A program made the translations under genes and the position numbers. Under the pieces are notes generated by a model. That model was not told the DNA's origin. It was given only the letters and a program-made list of their open reading frames with translations, and did not search any database. Shown here in pieces: positions 40,956 to 52,548 of a stretch of 64,000 nt of DNA. How positions within the stretch are numbered: the stretch's first letter is position 1; every line of letters begins with the position of its first letter. This stretch comes from Geothrix sp. (GTDB lineage: Bacteria > Acidobacteriota > Holophagae > Holophagales > Holophagaceae), in NCBI RefSeq assembly GCF_020622065.1, contig NZ_JAHRYQ010000001.1, positions 682,001-746,000 on the forward strand. The letters are read 5' to 3'.

Positions 40956-42521
40956 TCAGTCGATGGGGACGGTGCCGGTGGCCCGACTCCGGCGCATGAG
41001 GAAGAGGAGCGGCATGAGGACGAAGCAGAGCACCCCCATGAACCAGAAGGTGTCGGCGAAGGCCATCATGCTCGATTGCTTGACCACGGTGCCGTAGGCG
41101 GCGCCCTGGGCCATGTGGGCGGCATCGGCGGGGGAGAGGCCGCCGCGCAGGATTCCCAGCTGGGTGGCCCGGTCGAGGAGGCCCTGGTAGGCCGGGTCAC
41201 CCGGGGACAGGTGGCCGACGAGGTTGGCCTGATGGACCTGGGCCCGGCGGGCCAGCATGGTGGTGGCGAGGGCGATGCCCGTGCTGCCGCCGATGTTGCG
41301 GACCAGGTTCATGAGCCCCGCGGCGTAGGCGGTCTTCTCATGGGGGATGTGCTGGAAGGCCGAGACATTGATGGGGATGAAGAGGAAGGCGAAGCCGATG
41401 CTCTGCACCACCCGGGAGGTCATGGCCGTCTGGAAGTCCACCTGCAGGTTGAAGCCGGACATCTGGATGAGACCCAGGCCGCAGGTGAAGAACCCGAAGG
41501 CGATGAGCCAGCGGGTATCCACCCTCTTCAGCAGCATGGCCACCACCGGCATCATCAGCAGGATGGCCAGGCCCCCGGGACTCAGCACCCACCCGCTCAG
41601 CAGGGCCGTGTAGCCCAGCAGCGTCTGGAGGAAGATGGGCAGCAGCGCCAGGCTGCCGTAGAGCACGAAACCCAGGACGAAGAGCATGACGATCGACACG
41701 GCGAAGGTCCGATCCTTCAGCAGCCTGAGGTCCACGATGGGCCGTTCCTTCCCGAGTTCGTAGAGGACGGCGAAGACCAGGGCCACCACCGCGACAATGG
41801 CGAAGAAGACGATGAAGCCCGAGCTGAACCAGTCCTTGCGCTGACCTTCGTCCAGCACGATCTCCAGGGAGGCGAGGCCCAGCGTGAGGATGCCGATGCC
41901 CAGGTAATCGAAGCGGGCGCCCTCCTTGAGGGAGATGCGGTGGAAGGTCGGCGGATCCTGGACCAGGGCACTGGTGAGCGAGAAGGACAGGAAACCCACC
42001 GGGATGTTGATGAGGAAGATCCAGTGCCAGCTGAAGTTGTCTGTGATCCAACCGCCGAGCACTGGGCCGATGATGGGGGCCAGCACCACGCCCATGCCAT
42101 AGACCGCCATGGCCGCGCCGCGCTTCTCGTGCGGGAAGGTCTCCACCAGGATGGCCTGGGAGATGGGCTGGAGCCCGCCGCCGCCCAGGCCCTGGAGCAC
42201 GCGGAAGAAGATCAGCCAACCGAGTGAAGGCGCGATGCCGCAGAGCAGCGAGGCCACCGTGAAGACGCTCACGCAGGTGAGGTAGAAGCGCTTGCGGCCC
42301 ATGAGGCTCGAAAAATAGCCGCCCAGGGGCAGCACCACGGCGTTGGCCACCAGGTACGAGGTCAGCACCCAGGTGGTCTCTTCCACCGTGGCCGAGAGGT
42401 CCCCCGCGATGTGCGGCAGGGCCACATTCGCCACGCTGGTGTCGAGAACTTCCATGAAGGTCGCGATCATCACCGTGAGCGCGATGACCCAGGGGTTGAT
42501 GGCGCGGTGGGAGGAGGTCAC
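40956..42521 (-). CDS. emrB: Drug efflux MFS permease, DHA2 family (EmrB-like)
   Basis: A 521-residue, 14-helix inner-membrane proton antiporter. Motifs include MEVLDTSVANVALPHIAGDL in helix 1, GGYFSSLMGRKRFYL for the helix 2-3 loop and GLGGGGLQPISQAIL with the antiporter motif. With EmrA and TolC it forms a tripartite pump across both membranes. GTG42521 overlaps the emrA stop (GTGA). Last gene of the marR-tolC-emrA-emrB operon. Confidence 0.93.
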   Translation of the reverse strand: MTSSHRAINPWVIALTVMIATFMEVLDTSVANVALPHIAGDLSATVEETTWVLTSYLVANAVVLPLGGYFSSLMGRKRFYLTCVSVFTVASLLCGIAPSLGWLIFFRVLQGLGGGGLQPISQAILVETFPHEKRGAAMAVYGMGVVLAPIIGPVLGGWITDNFSWHWIFLINIPVGFLSFSLTSALVQDPPTFHRISLKEGARFDYLGIGILTLGLASLEIVLDEGQRKDWFSSGFIVFFAIVAVVALVFAVLYELGKERPIVDLRLLKDRTFAVSIVMLFVLGFVLYGSLALLPIFLQTLLGYTALLSGWVLSPGGLAILLMMPVVAMLLKRVDTRWLIAFGFFTCGLGLIQMSGFNLQVDFQTAMTSRVVQSIGFAFLFIPINVSAFQHIPHEKTAYAAGLMNLVRNIGGSTGIALATTMLARRAQVHQANLVGHLSPGDPAYQGLLDRATQLGILRGGLSPADAAHMAQGAAYGTVVKQSSMMAFADTFWFMGVLCFVLMPLLFLMRRSRATGTVPID

Positions 42522-43624
42522 TTCACGATCACCGTGGCTTCGACATTCATGCCGGGGCGCAGGATGACCTTCTGGGCTTCAGCCTCGTCGATGCGGATCT
42601 TCACGGGGATGCGCTGGACGACCTTCACGAAGTTGCCCACGGCATTCTCGGGAGGCAGCAGGCTCATGCGCGAGCCGGTGGAGCCCGCGATCGAGTCCAC
42701 GCGGCCCTTGAGTACCGCGCCGTTCATGTCCACCTTGACCTCAGCCTCCTGGCCGGGCTTCATGCGGGCGAGCTGGGTCTCCTTGAAGTTGGCCGTGATC
42801 CAGGTCTGGTGCAGGGGGATCAGCGTCAGCAGGCCCTGGCCCGGCTGGATGGTCTGTCCGGCCTCCACGAACTTGCGGGTGACGACGCCGTCCACGGGCG
42901 CCAGGATGCGCGTGTAGCCGAGCTGCAGCTCGAGCCCTTCCTGGCTGGCGCGGGCCTGGTCCACCTGGGCCTGGGCCGAGGCCAGGCGGGCCTCGGCGGC
43001 GCCCACGGCCACCTTGCGGATGTCCGCTTCGCGCTGGAGCGAGCTCAGGCGCTGCTGGGAGGCGCGCCACTCGCTGTCGGCCACCTCGGCCTGGGTGCGG
43101 AAGCCGTCGTACTGGAGCGCGGAGATCTCTTCCCGTTCCGCCAGGGGCTTCATGCGCTGGAGGTCGGTCCTGGCCTTGTCCAGGCTGGCCTTCTTGGAAT
43201 CGAGGGTGGCTTTGGCCGTCTCCAGGTCCGAGCTGCGAGCCTGCTGGAAGGCCACCCGGGCGCGTTCCAGGTCGGCCCTGGCCCCTTCGACCTGGGCCCG
43301 GGCCTGGGCCTGGGCGGCCCTCGCCTGATCCAATCGGGCCTGGATGTCGCGAGGGTCCATGGCCACCAGCGGATCCCCGGCCTTCACGGCCTGGTTGTCT
43401 TCCACGAGCACCTTGTCGACGGTGCCGTAGACGCGGCAGGAGACGGGCACGAGGTGGCCGTCCACCTGGGCATCGTCGGTGCTCATGCGGTTGCGGGAGT
43501 AGAACCACAGGCCGCCGCCGATGAGGAGGGCGATGGGCGTTCCGATGAGCAGCGCCCTCATGGCCTTGGCGCCACTGGCGGGTTCTTCGGCAGGAGCCGT
43601 CGAGGCGGAAACTTCTTGATTCAT
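42518..43624 (-). CDS. emrA: Membrane fusion protein, HlyD/EmrA family
   Basis: Periplasmic adaptor of the efflux pump. The 368-residue protein has one N-terminal transmembrane helix (about 25-42), a biotinyl-lipoyl-like domain split around a long coiled coil (about 85-210, rich in Ala, Gln, Arg), and the beta-barrel domain with LGYTRILAPVDGVV. ATG43624 is preferred because GGAG lies 6 nt before it; ATG43636, which overlaps the tolC stop, is an alternative adding four residues. Confidence 0.93.
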   Translation of the reverse strand: MNQEVSASTAPAEEPASGAKAMRALLIGTPIALLIGGGLWFYSRNRMSTDDAQVDGHLVPVSCRVYGTVDKVLVEDNQAVKAGDPLVAMDPRDIQARLDQARAAQAQARAQVEGARADLERARVAFQQARSSDLETAKATLDSKKASLDKARTDLQRMKPLAEREEISALQYDGFRTQAEVADSEWRASQQRLSSLQREADIRKVAVGAAEARLASAQAQVDQARASQEGLELQLGYTRILAPVDGVVTRKFVEAGQTIQPGQGLLTLIPLHQTWITANFKETQLARMKPGQEAEVKVDMNGAVLKGRVDSIAGSTGSRMSLLPPENAVGNFVKVVQRIPVKIRIDEAEAQKVILRPGMNVEATVIVK

Positions 43625-43635
43625 GGGGGGCTCCA

Positions 43636-45012
43636 TCAGCGGGCGAAGAGGGATTCGAGCTGGCCCGTGGCCCGGGCCAGGTCCGCGCGGGACTGGTTCA
43701 GCCGGTAGAGGGCGCTGATCTGGTTTTCATTGGCGCGGGCCAGTTCATCCTGGGCGTTGATCACTTCGATGTTGTTGCTGACGCCGGCCTCGAAGCGGTG
43801 GCGGGCCTGGGTGAGGGCCTCCGTCGAGAGGGTCACGGCCAGACCTGCCACCTCCACCTCGTGGGCGGCAGCCTCCAGCTCGGCCCGGGCCACCTGGATC
43901 TCGAAGCCGACCTGGGCGCGGACATCCCGCCGCGCCTCTTGGATGCGGACCTGTTCGGAACGGGCGCGGGAGATGTGGGAGGAGACGAGACCTCCGGTGA
44001 ACAGAGGGACGCGGAGCCCCAGCGAGACCTGGTAGGTGGTGGCCCAGGGCTGGGACTGGAGGCCAGTGGAGCTGTAGGCGCCGGTGGCGACGAGGGTGGG
44101 CAGGCGGAGGCCCTGGGCGGCCTGGCGGAGGTTCTCGGCCGCCTTCTCGCGGGCGTCGAGGGCGGCGAGCTCAGGACGCAGGCCGAGACCCGCCTGGTAG
44201 GCCTCCTGGAAGCTGCCTCCGGGCAGTGCCGGGGCCACGAGGGTGTCCGTCAGGTCGAGGCGGGTGCCGGGTTCCAAGTCCAGCAGGCGGCCCAGGCCCG
44301 CGAGGGCTGTGAACTGCTGGGTCTGGGCCTGGATGAGGCGCTGGCGCTCGGTTTGCAGCTGCACCTGGGAACGCAGCGTGTCGAGCTTGGTGCCCACACC
44401 CTGCTTCTGCTGGCTCTCCGCCAGCTTGGCCAGGGCCTCGGCCAGGTCTACCCGCGACTCGCCGGCCTGCACGGAGGCCGCGGCCCGAAGGGCGCGCAGG
44501 TACTGGCCCACCACCAGGGCGGTGATTTCCTCCCGCACCGCTCGGCCCTGGGCCCGGGCCGAGGTCTCCGCATGCTGGGAGGCCCGCCACTTCTTCCAGA
44601 GGCTCAGGTCGAACAGGGAAACCTGGGCTTCGACGCCCACCTGGCCCCAGTTGAAGGGGCCCACCACTTCGGGGCCGTGCGGGGTGGGGATGCCGATGAA
44701 GGCATCCAGGTTGTTCTTGGCCCGCTGGCCAGTGGCCTGGGCGGCCACGGTGGGCATGAGGGCCGCGGCGGCAGCCCGGCGGTCATCCCCGCTTTCGGCG
44801 ATGGCCAGCAGGGACTGCTGCACCCGCGGATTCTGTTCAAGGGCCTTTCGGATGGCCTGGGACAAGGTGAGCTGCAGGGCGTTGGCGGGGCTGGCGACCG
44901 GCCCGGCGACGGACGCGGCAGGCGGAACCTGGGCCCAGGCCAGGCTGGGCGTCGCCAAGGCCAGGAGGAGCAGGGAGCCTCGCCCGAGGGCAGGGGCGGT
45001 GATGCGGGACAT
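43636..45012 (-). CDS. tolC: TolC-family outer-membrane efflux protein
   Basis: Outer-membrane channel of the pump. A 458-residue protein with a signal peptide (residues 1-27, ending AWAQ). Two OEP repeats follow, each with long helices; the second has VSNNIEVINAQDELARANEN near residue 410. ATG45012 has GGAGGT 5 nt upstream. The frame continues open upstream over the end of marR but without homology. Confidence 0.92.
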   Translation of the reverse strand: MSRITAPALGRGSLLLLALATPSLAWAQVPPAASVAGPVASPANALQLTLSQAIRKALEQNPRVQQSLLAIAESGDDRRAAAAALMPTVAAQATGQRAKNNLDAFIGIPTPHGPEVVGPFNWGQVGVEAQVSLFDLSLWKKWRASQHAETSARAQGRAVREEITALVVGQYLRALRAAASVQAGESRVDLAEALAKLAESQQKQGVGTKLDTLRSQVQLQTERQRLIQAQTQQFTALAGLGRLLDLEPGTRLDLTDTLVAPALPGGSFQEAYQAGLGLRPELAALDAREKAAENLRQAAQGLRLPTLVATGAYSSTGLQSQPWATTYQVSLGLRVPLFTGGLVSSHISRARSEQVRIQEARRDVRAQVGFEIQVARAELEAAAHEVEVAGLAVTLSTEALTQARHRFEAGVSNNIEVINAQDELARANENQISALYRLNQSRADLARATGQLESLFAR

Positions 45013-45050
45013 GGAGACCTCCACCGGTCGCGAAGAGTGGGCTGGACGGC

Positions 45051-45527
45051 TCATGCGGGCTGTCCGCTGTTGGCGCGCATCCGGTTCAGGAAGCCCTTGA
45101 ACAGATCCAGCTCTTCCCGCGTGAAGCCCTTGAGGTGCGTGTTCAGCACCTTGATGGCCACCGGCGGGAGATGGGGGACCAGGTTCTGGCCCGCCTCCGT
45201 GAGTTCCAGGTGGCTGATCCGGCGGTCGAGGCTGCTCTTGACCCGGCGGATCAGGCCCTTCTCCTCCAGGCGGTCGATCATGCGCGTCATGGAGCCGGGG
45301 TCGTACCGGCTGAAGCGGCAGAGCTCGGCGGCCGTGGAGGCGCACCCCTTGGCGATGCGCATGAGGATCACCCACTGCGCTCCGCTGATGCCCAGGTCGG
45401 CCAGTTCTTCATCAAAGGCCGCCAGCAGCCGCCCGGAGACATCGGCGATCAGGCGGCCGAGGCTCTCTTCCGCCTGGTAGTTCTCGGGGGTGTACAGCGG
45501 CTCGGTCCCCGATGGATCGATGGTCAT
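45051..45527 (-). CDS. MarR-family transcriptional regulator
   Basis: A 158-residue winged-helix protein heading the efflux operon. The DNA-binding region runs STAAELCRFSRYDPGSMTRM then LEEKGLIRR and DRRISHLELTEAG, the wing with the usual D-x-R. By analogy to MprA/EmrR it should repress its own operon and release on drug binding. A promoter with a dyad in the spacer lies just upstream (45546-45574). 38 nt separate it from tolC. Confidence 0.93.
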   Translation of the reverse strand: MTIDPSGTEPLYTPENYQAEESLGRLIADVSGRLLAAFDEELADLGISGAQWVILMRIAKGCASTAAELCRFSRYDPGSMTRMIDRLEEKGLIRRVKSSLDRRISHLELTEAGQNLVPHLPPVAIKVLNTHLKGFTREELDLFKGFLNRMRANSGQPA

Positions 45528-45545
45528 GAGCAGGCCCTTATTTGG

Positions 45546-45574
45546 TGTCTAAGCAATAACTGCCAAGGCAACAA
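45546..45574 (-). promoter_or_regulatory. Candidate marR operon promoter with an internal dyad
   Basis: On the minus strand TTGTTG (45574-45569), a 17-bp spacer and TAGACA (45551-45546) form a promoter. The spacer contains the palindromic TGCC-AA-GGCA (45561-45570), a natural place for MarR to bind and block RNA polymerase. Transcription would begin about 12 nt before the marR start. The remainder of the 258-bp gap up to 45785 shows nothing else I can name. Confidence 0.5.
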
Positions 45575-45785
45575 TGTAAAAACCTTTCCGCCACCTGTCA
45601 ACTTGAACCTGGTGGGGATGGGGCGGGACGGCTCTGACCGGATTCGGACCGGGCCCTGGGCGCAGGTCCGCCACGAACTTCCGGCCCGTTCCCGTCATCC
45701 TGATTCCGGGGCGGATGTCCGCCGCACCCACCTGCGGGTTTCGCCGCTGATGGAACCAGGACGCCAACCCCGCTCCGGAGCCCTG

Positions 45786-46799
45786 ATGACTCGCGCCGCC
45801 CTGCTCTTTGCCGCCCTCATGCTGCCCGCCCATTCCCAGGCGGTGGCCCAGGCGCCGGCCCAGGTGGTGGCTGCGGCGCCGGATCGGCTGATCGGCTTTC
45901 CGGGTTTCAACGGCTTCCCCCTGAAGGGGAGCGTGAAGACGGGCGGCGCTCATCCCTATTTCGCGGTGATGGTGGCGGGCTCGGGTCCCACGGACCGGGA
46001 CTGGTCGAACCCGCTGATTCCGGTGCCCAGCCACGGGGGCCGGGATATCGCCGCCTGGCTGCAGGCCCAGGGCCTCGGCTCCTTGCGCTTCGACAAGCGG
46101 TTCATCGGGTCGAAGGACCCCAAGCTCGACATCTCCCTGGATGCCCAGCTGGGCGACATCAAGGCGGCGATGAAGGCGGCCCGGGCGCTGCCGGAGGCCA
46201 AGGGGAAGAAGCTGCTGCTCGTCGGGCACAGCGAGGGGGCCCTGCTTTCTCTGCTGGCGGCGGGCGAGGCCGAGGCCGCGCTGCTGCTGGCCATGCCGGG
46301 ACTCAGCATGGGCAAGGTCATCCTGGCCCAGGTGAAGGGGCAACTGGACACCGCCGGCGCTCCGGCCGAGGTGTCCGCGCTGAACATGGCCTACCTTGAG
46401 GCGGTGCTTGACGCCATCCGCAAGACCCAGGACCTGCCGGAGCCGGGGAAGGGCGTGGCGCCCGGCCTCGTGGGTCTGGCGAAGGGCCTCGCGCGCCCCG
46501 AAAGCCGCGGGTTTGTCCGCGACCTCCTGGACCTGGATCCCTGGGGGGCGGCGCAGCGCCTCGCCGTGCCCTTTGCGGTGGTGTGGGGTGATCGGGACAT
46601 CCAGACCTGGAAGCCCGATGGGCTGCCCACCGACTTCAAGGGCGTGGTGATCCAGATCCCCGAAGCCAACCACCTGTTCAAGCGAGAGACCCGTCCCAGG
46701 GCTGGCCTCTCAGGCCCTGCCGCCGCCACCACCTATGGAGACGCCACGCCCATGGCGGATCTGACCCCGTTGGCAGCCTGGCTGAAGAACCTGAAGTAG
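45786..46799 (+). CDS. Secreted alpha/beta hydrolase
   Basis: A 337-residue protein with a signal peptide (about 1-22, ending AVAQA). The alpha/beta fold shows the nucleophile elbow LVGHSEGALLSLLA and the oxyanion region MVAGSGPTDRDW; the late Asp in WGDRDIQTW and His in EANHLFKR complete a Ser-Asp-His triad. The substrate is unknown; peptidase- or esterase-like relatives exist. CGGAG lies 5 nt before ATG45786, preferred over ATG45750. Followed 47 nt later by a FabG-type gene. Confidence 0.85.
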   Translation: MTRAALLFAALMLPAHSQAVAQAPAQVVAAAPDRLIGFPGFNGFPLKGSVKTGGAHPYFAVMVAGSGPTDRDWSNPLIPVPSHGGRDIAAWLQAQGLGSLRFDKRFIGSKDPKLDISLDAQLGDIKAAMKAARALPEAKGKKLLLVGHSEGALLSLLAAGEAEAALLLAMPGLSMGKVILAQVKGQLDTAGAPAEVSALNMAYLEAVLDAIRKTQDLPEPGKGVAPGLVGLAKGLARPESRGFVRDLLDLDPWGAAQRLAVPFAVVWGDRDIQTWKPDGLPTDFKGVVIQIPEANHLFKRETRPRAGLSGPAAATTYGDATPMADLTPLAAWLKNLK

Positions 46800-46846
46800 C
46801 GTTCCCCCGGCTAGGTAGACTGTCCCTTCATCCATCTGGAGGTTCC

Positions 46847-47590
46847 ATGTTCCGCCTCGACGGCAAGATCGCCCTCGTCACCGGTGCCAGCCAGGGCATC
46901 GGCGAAGCCATCGCGAAGCGCCTCGCGGCCCAGGGCGCCACGGTGGTCTGTGCGGCCCGCACGCTGAGCAAGCTCCAGGCCGTGGCGGATGCCATCACCG
47001 CGGCGGGCGGGAAGGCGGATGTCATCGCGGCGGACCTGGGCGACGGTGCCTCCGTGAAGGCCGCCGTGGCGACGACCATCGAGCGCCACGGCGCCCTCCA
47101 CATCCTGGTGAACAACGCCGGCATCACCCGCGACAAGCTGCTCATCCAGATGAAGGAGGAGGACTGGGACGCGGTGATCGACACCAACCTCAAGGGCGCC
47201 TGGACGGCCATCCAGGCGGCCACCAAGCCCATGATGAAGCAGCGCTGGGGGCGCATCATCAACATCGCCTCCGTGGTGGGCCAGATGGGCAACCCGGGCC
47301 AGGCGAACTATGTGGCCGCCAAGGCTGGTCTCATCGGCCTCACCAAGTCCGTGGCACGCGAGCTGGCCAGCCGGAATGTCACCGCCAACGCTGTGACGCC
47401 CGGCTACATCGAGACCGCCATGACTGCGGGCCTGCCCGAGGATGTGAAGGCCGAGTTCACCAAGCAGATCCCCCTGGGCCGCATGGGCACGGGCGAAGAC
47501 ATCGCCGCCAGCGTGGCCTTCCTCGCCAGCGACGAGGCCAGCTACATCACCGGCCAGGTGCTGAGCGTCAATGGGGGCCTGTACATGTAG
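46847..47590 (+). CDS. fabG: 3-oxoacyl-ACP reductase, FabG type
   Basis: NADPH-dependent reductase of the fatty-acid cycle. The 247-residue SDR has the cofactor loop TGASQGIGEAIA, NNAGITRD, and the catalytic Ser in NIASVVGQMG with Y-x3-K in NYVAAKAGLIGLTK. The C-terminal TGQVLSVNGGLYM is FabG-like. A TGGAGG site precedes ATG46847. FabG paralogues exist for other pathways, so the assignment to core fatty-acid synthesis is likely, not certain. Confidence 0.9.
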   Translation: MFRLDGKIALVTGASQGIGEAIAKRLAAQGATVVCAARTLSKLQAVADAITAAGGKADVIAADLGDGASVKAAVATTIERHGALHILVNNAGITRDKLLIQMKEEDWDAVIDTNLKGAWTAIQAATKPMMKQRWGRIINIASVVGQMGNPGQANYVAAKAGLIGLTKSVARELASRNVTANAVTPGYIETAMTAGLPEDVKAEFTKQIPLGRMGTGEDIAASVAFLASDEASYITGQVLSVNGGLYM

Positions 47591-47614
47591 GACCGTGCGG
47601 CGGCCCGCGCGCCC

Positions 47615-50209
<2,595 letters not shown>

Positions 50210-50261
50210 GGTCCTGCCCAGAACCCTATCGACGCGAGGCCCGACCCGTTTGAACTTTGGG

Positions 50262-51578
50262 TCAGTCCAGCGTGGCGCGCCGTTCGCCATCCTGCCATCG
50301 GAGGCGGAGGGCGGCTCCAGAAGGGAGGGTGGCGGCCGTCGTCACGGGCCGGCCTTCGGGATCGAGGGCCAGTACGAATCCCCGCTGAAGCGGGCCCGCC
50401 GGGTCCAGGCCGTGCAGGCGCTCGGCGAGCACGGCCAGGCGGTGGTCCCGGCGTTGCAGGCCGCGCTGGATCGCCGGGGCGAGGCGGCGCTGGGCCTCCC
50501 GGACGCGGGGCAGATCCGCCTCCCGGGCGGCGCGGGCGGCGGCGTGCCGCAGGCGCTGGCGCAGCAGGGACAGGCGCGACCCGGCCGCATCCACCCCCCG
50601 GCTGGGGTGGGCCAGGGCCAGCCGCTGACCCAGGGCAGCCAGGCGGACTCCCGGCCCTGCCAGCGGTTCCGCCCGCTGGAGACCGTGATCAACCAGCAGG
50701 TTCAGCGTGGTCTCCAGGCCCCGCAGGCGCCAGGCGGCCTTGGCGGCCAGGGCCTCGGTCCGGCGCCGCAGCTCCGCCCTCAGGGCCGCGCGATCCGGCG
50801 TGGCCAGCTCCGCAGCCTGACTGGGCGTGGCCGCGCGGCGATCCGCGGCGAGGTCCACCAGCGTGGTGTCGATCTCGTGCCCCACGCCGGTGATGACGGG
50901 GATCTGGCACACGGCCACCGCGCGCACCAGGGCCGGGTCGTTGAAGGCCCAGAGATCCTCGAGGCTGCCGCCGCCCCGCACCAGCAGCACGGCCTCGCAA
51001 CCCCAGTGGGGATCCTGGATTTCCTGCAGGGCCAATAGGGTTTCCGGCACGCAGCGCTCGCCCTGGGCGGCCGCGGGGGCGATGAGGATGTCGATCGCAG
51101 GGGCGCGGCGGGCCATGACCTCCAGCACATCGCGCAGGGCTGCGCCGCCCAGGGCCGCCACCACGCCCAGCTTCCGGGGGAACCGGGGCAGGGGGCGCTT
51201 GGGGCGGTCGAAGAGTCCCTGGGCGCGGAGGTCCGCCTCCAGCGCCCGCAGCCGCGCCTGCAGGTCGCCCGCGCCCGCGGGCTCGCAGTGGGTGACGGCC
51301 AGGGTGATCGTGCCCCCGGCCACATAGAGGTTGAGGCTGCCCTTGAGCACCACCCGCTGCCCATCCGCCGGCTTGTGCTGGAGAAAGCGCTGCTGCCCGG
51401 CCCAGACCGCGCAGGACAGCGCCGCGCCTTCTTCTTTCAGCGTGAAATACCAGTGCTTCCCCGAGCCCCGGAAGTTCGACACCTCGCCCACGACGCAGAC
51501 CGCGGCGAAAGCCGGTTCCAGCCGGGTCTTCACCTGTTCCAGCAGGCGCTTGACGGAAAGGGGGGCGAGGTCGTTCAT
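50262..51578 (-). CDS. xseA: Exodeoxyribonuclease VII large subunit
   Basis: A 438-residue single-strand exonuclease subunit. It begins with the OB-fold domain (VVGEVSNFRGSGKHWYF), continues with the catalytic exonuclease region (LLVRGGGSLEDLWAFNDP and GVGHEIDTTLVDLAADRRA), and ends in a long helical region and barrel. No xseB small-subunit gene is adjacent. ATG51578 overlaps the stop of the outer-membrane protein gene (ATGA). Confidence 0.93.
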   Translation of the reverse strand: MNDLAPLSVKRLLEQVKTRLEPAFAAVCVVGEVSNFRGSGKHWYFTLKEEGAALSCAVWAGQQRFLQHKPADGQRVVLKGSLNLYVAGGTITLAVTHCEPAGAGDLQARLRALEADLRAQGLFDRPKRPLPRFPRKLGVVAALGGAALRDVLEVMARRAPAIDILIAPAAAQGERCVPETLLALQEIQDPHWGCEAVLLVRGGGSLEDLWAFNDPALVRAVAVCQIPVITGVGHEIDTTLVDLAADRRAATPSQAAELATPDRAALRAELRRRTEALAAKAAWRLRGLETTLNLLVDHGLQRAEPLAGPGVRLAALGQRLALAHPSRGVDAAGSRLSLLRQRLRHAAARAAREADLPRVREAQRRLAPAIQRGLQRRDHRLAVLAERLHGLDPAGPLQRGFVLALDPEGRPVTTAATLPSGAALRLRWQDGERRATLD

Positions 51579-52429
51579 GGCTTGCGGAACCGTCCGAGGC
51601 CCACCGTGAGCCCGGCGAAGAGGGTGTAGCGCGGGGCTCCGTGGGAGAGCCCCATGTCCACGCCGCCATCCAGCACCAGCCGCTTGGACACCTTGTAGGC
51701 GATGGCCCAGAGGTTGGAGACGATTCGCCCGTTCTGCGGCGTGGACTGGAGGGAGTACAGCTCGCCGGTGAGGGACCAGGTCTCGCCGAGGTTCCGAGTG
51801 ATGGAGACGGTGCCTGCCGCCTGGGCCGCCCTTCCTCCGGCCGGTCCCTCGGCTTGGTCCGAGGGCTGGCCGATCCAGGACTCCAGCAGGTTCACATCGA
51901 TGTGGTAGTTCCCCGCGTCGCGGCTGAACAGCAGCGTGAGCGTGTCGATGGGTGCGCCGTTGCCGAGCCCTTGGGAGGCCGGGGCCGTGGGGAAGGTGTG
52001 CGCCACCTGGATGGCCTGGTCCGTTCCGAACAGCCCGTCGTGCAGGTAGCACCATTGCGCGGCCAGGTTGAAGTCACCGAAGCCCCTGGCCGCGAGCGCA
52101 CCCGAGGGTTCCAGGCGCAGGTAGCCCGGGCAGGAGAGGCGGAGTTCCACATCCTTGGCCAGACCCAGCTTCAGGAGGGTGGGAGTGCCGAAGCTGGGGC
52201 CGTCCTCGCGCAGGTGGCTCTGCTGCAGACCCCACTCCAGCTCCGCCAGCCCCGGCTGAGTCGTGAGGGCGGGATTGGCGAAGGTGGGCCGGTTGGGGTT
52301 CACCTCGATGGGCGGCGGTTCCTCCGCCCTGAGGGCAGGCGCCAGTGCCAGGGACAGCGCCAGGGACAGGGCCAGGGACAGGGACAGGGCCAGGGACAGG
52401 GCGGGGAGGCTGGTTTGGGGGACCTTCAT
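51575..52429 (-). CDS. Putative outer-membrane beta-barrel protein
   Basis: A 284-residue exported protein. Its signal peptide (about 1-31) has a hydrophobic core made of repeated Leu-Ala-Leu-Ser units, encoded by the GCCAGGGACAGN repeat. The mature part alternates polar and hydrophobic residues and closes with Phe two before the end (GLGRFRKP), with features of the phenol-degradation MetA-like or transporter-type outer-membrane family (PF13557), which is a weak assignment. It is translationally coupled to xseA, an unlikely functional pair. Confidence 0.6.
   Translation of the reverse strand: MKVPQTSLPALSLALSLSLALSLALSLALAPALRAEEPPPIEVNPNRPTFANPALTTQPGLAELEWGLQQSHLREDGPSFGTPTLLKLGLAKDVELRLSCPGYLRLEPSGALAARGFGDFNLAAQWCYLHDGLFGTDQAIQVAHTFPTAPASQGLGNGAPIDTLTLLFSRDAGNYHIDVNLLESWIGQPSDQAEGPAGGRAAQAAGTVSITRNLGETWSLTGELYSLQSTPQNGRIVSNLWAIAYKVSKRLVLDGGVDMGLSHGAPRYTLFAGLTVGLGRFRKP
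52347..52402. repeat. Hexamer-based tandem repeat in a signal-peptide coding region
   Basis: About four copies of a 12-nt unit GCCAGGGACAG(G/C), one with an extra GGACAG. On the minus strand they encode the Leu-Ser-Leu-Ala hydrophobic core of the neighbouring outer-membrane protein's signal peptide. Each unit is a multiple of three, so gain or loss of copies keeps the frame. Confidence 0.8.
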
Positions 52430-52548
52430 GGCCTTCCAGGCTAGCGGATCTGCCAAGCGGGGATGGGGAAGCCGCAACGGAATCCGATGAGGCGGAAATT
52501 TTGCCTCGTCATACAATGCTCGGGTCTTCCAACCTCCGAGGTGAACCG

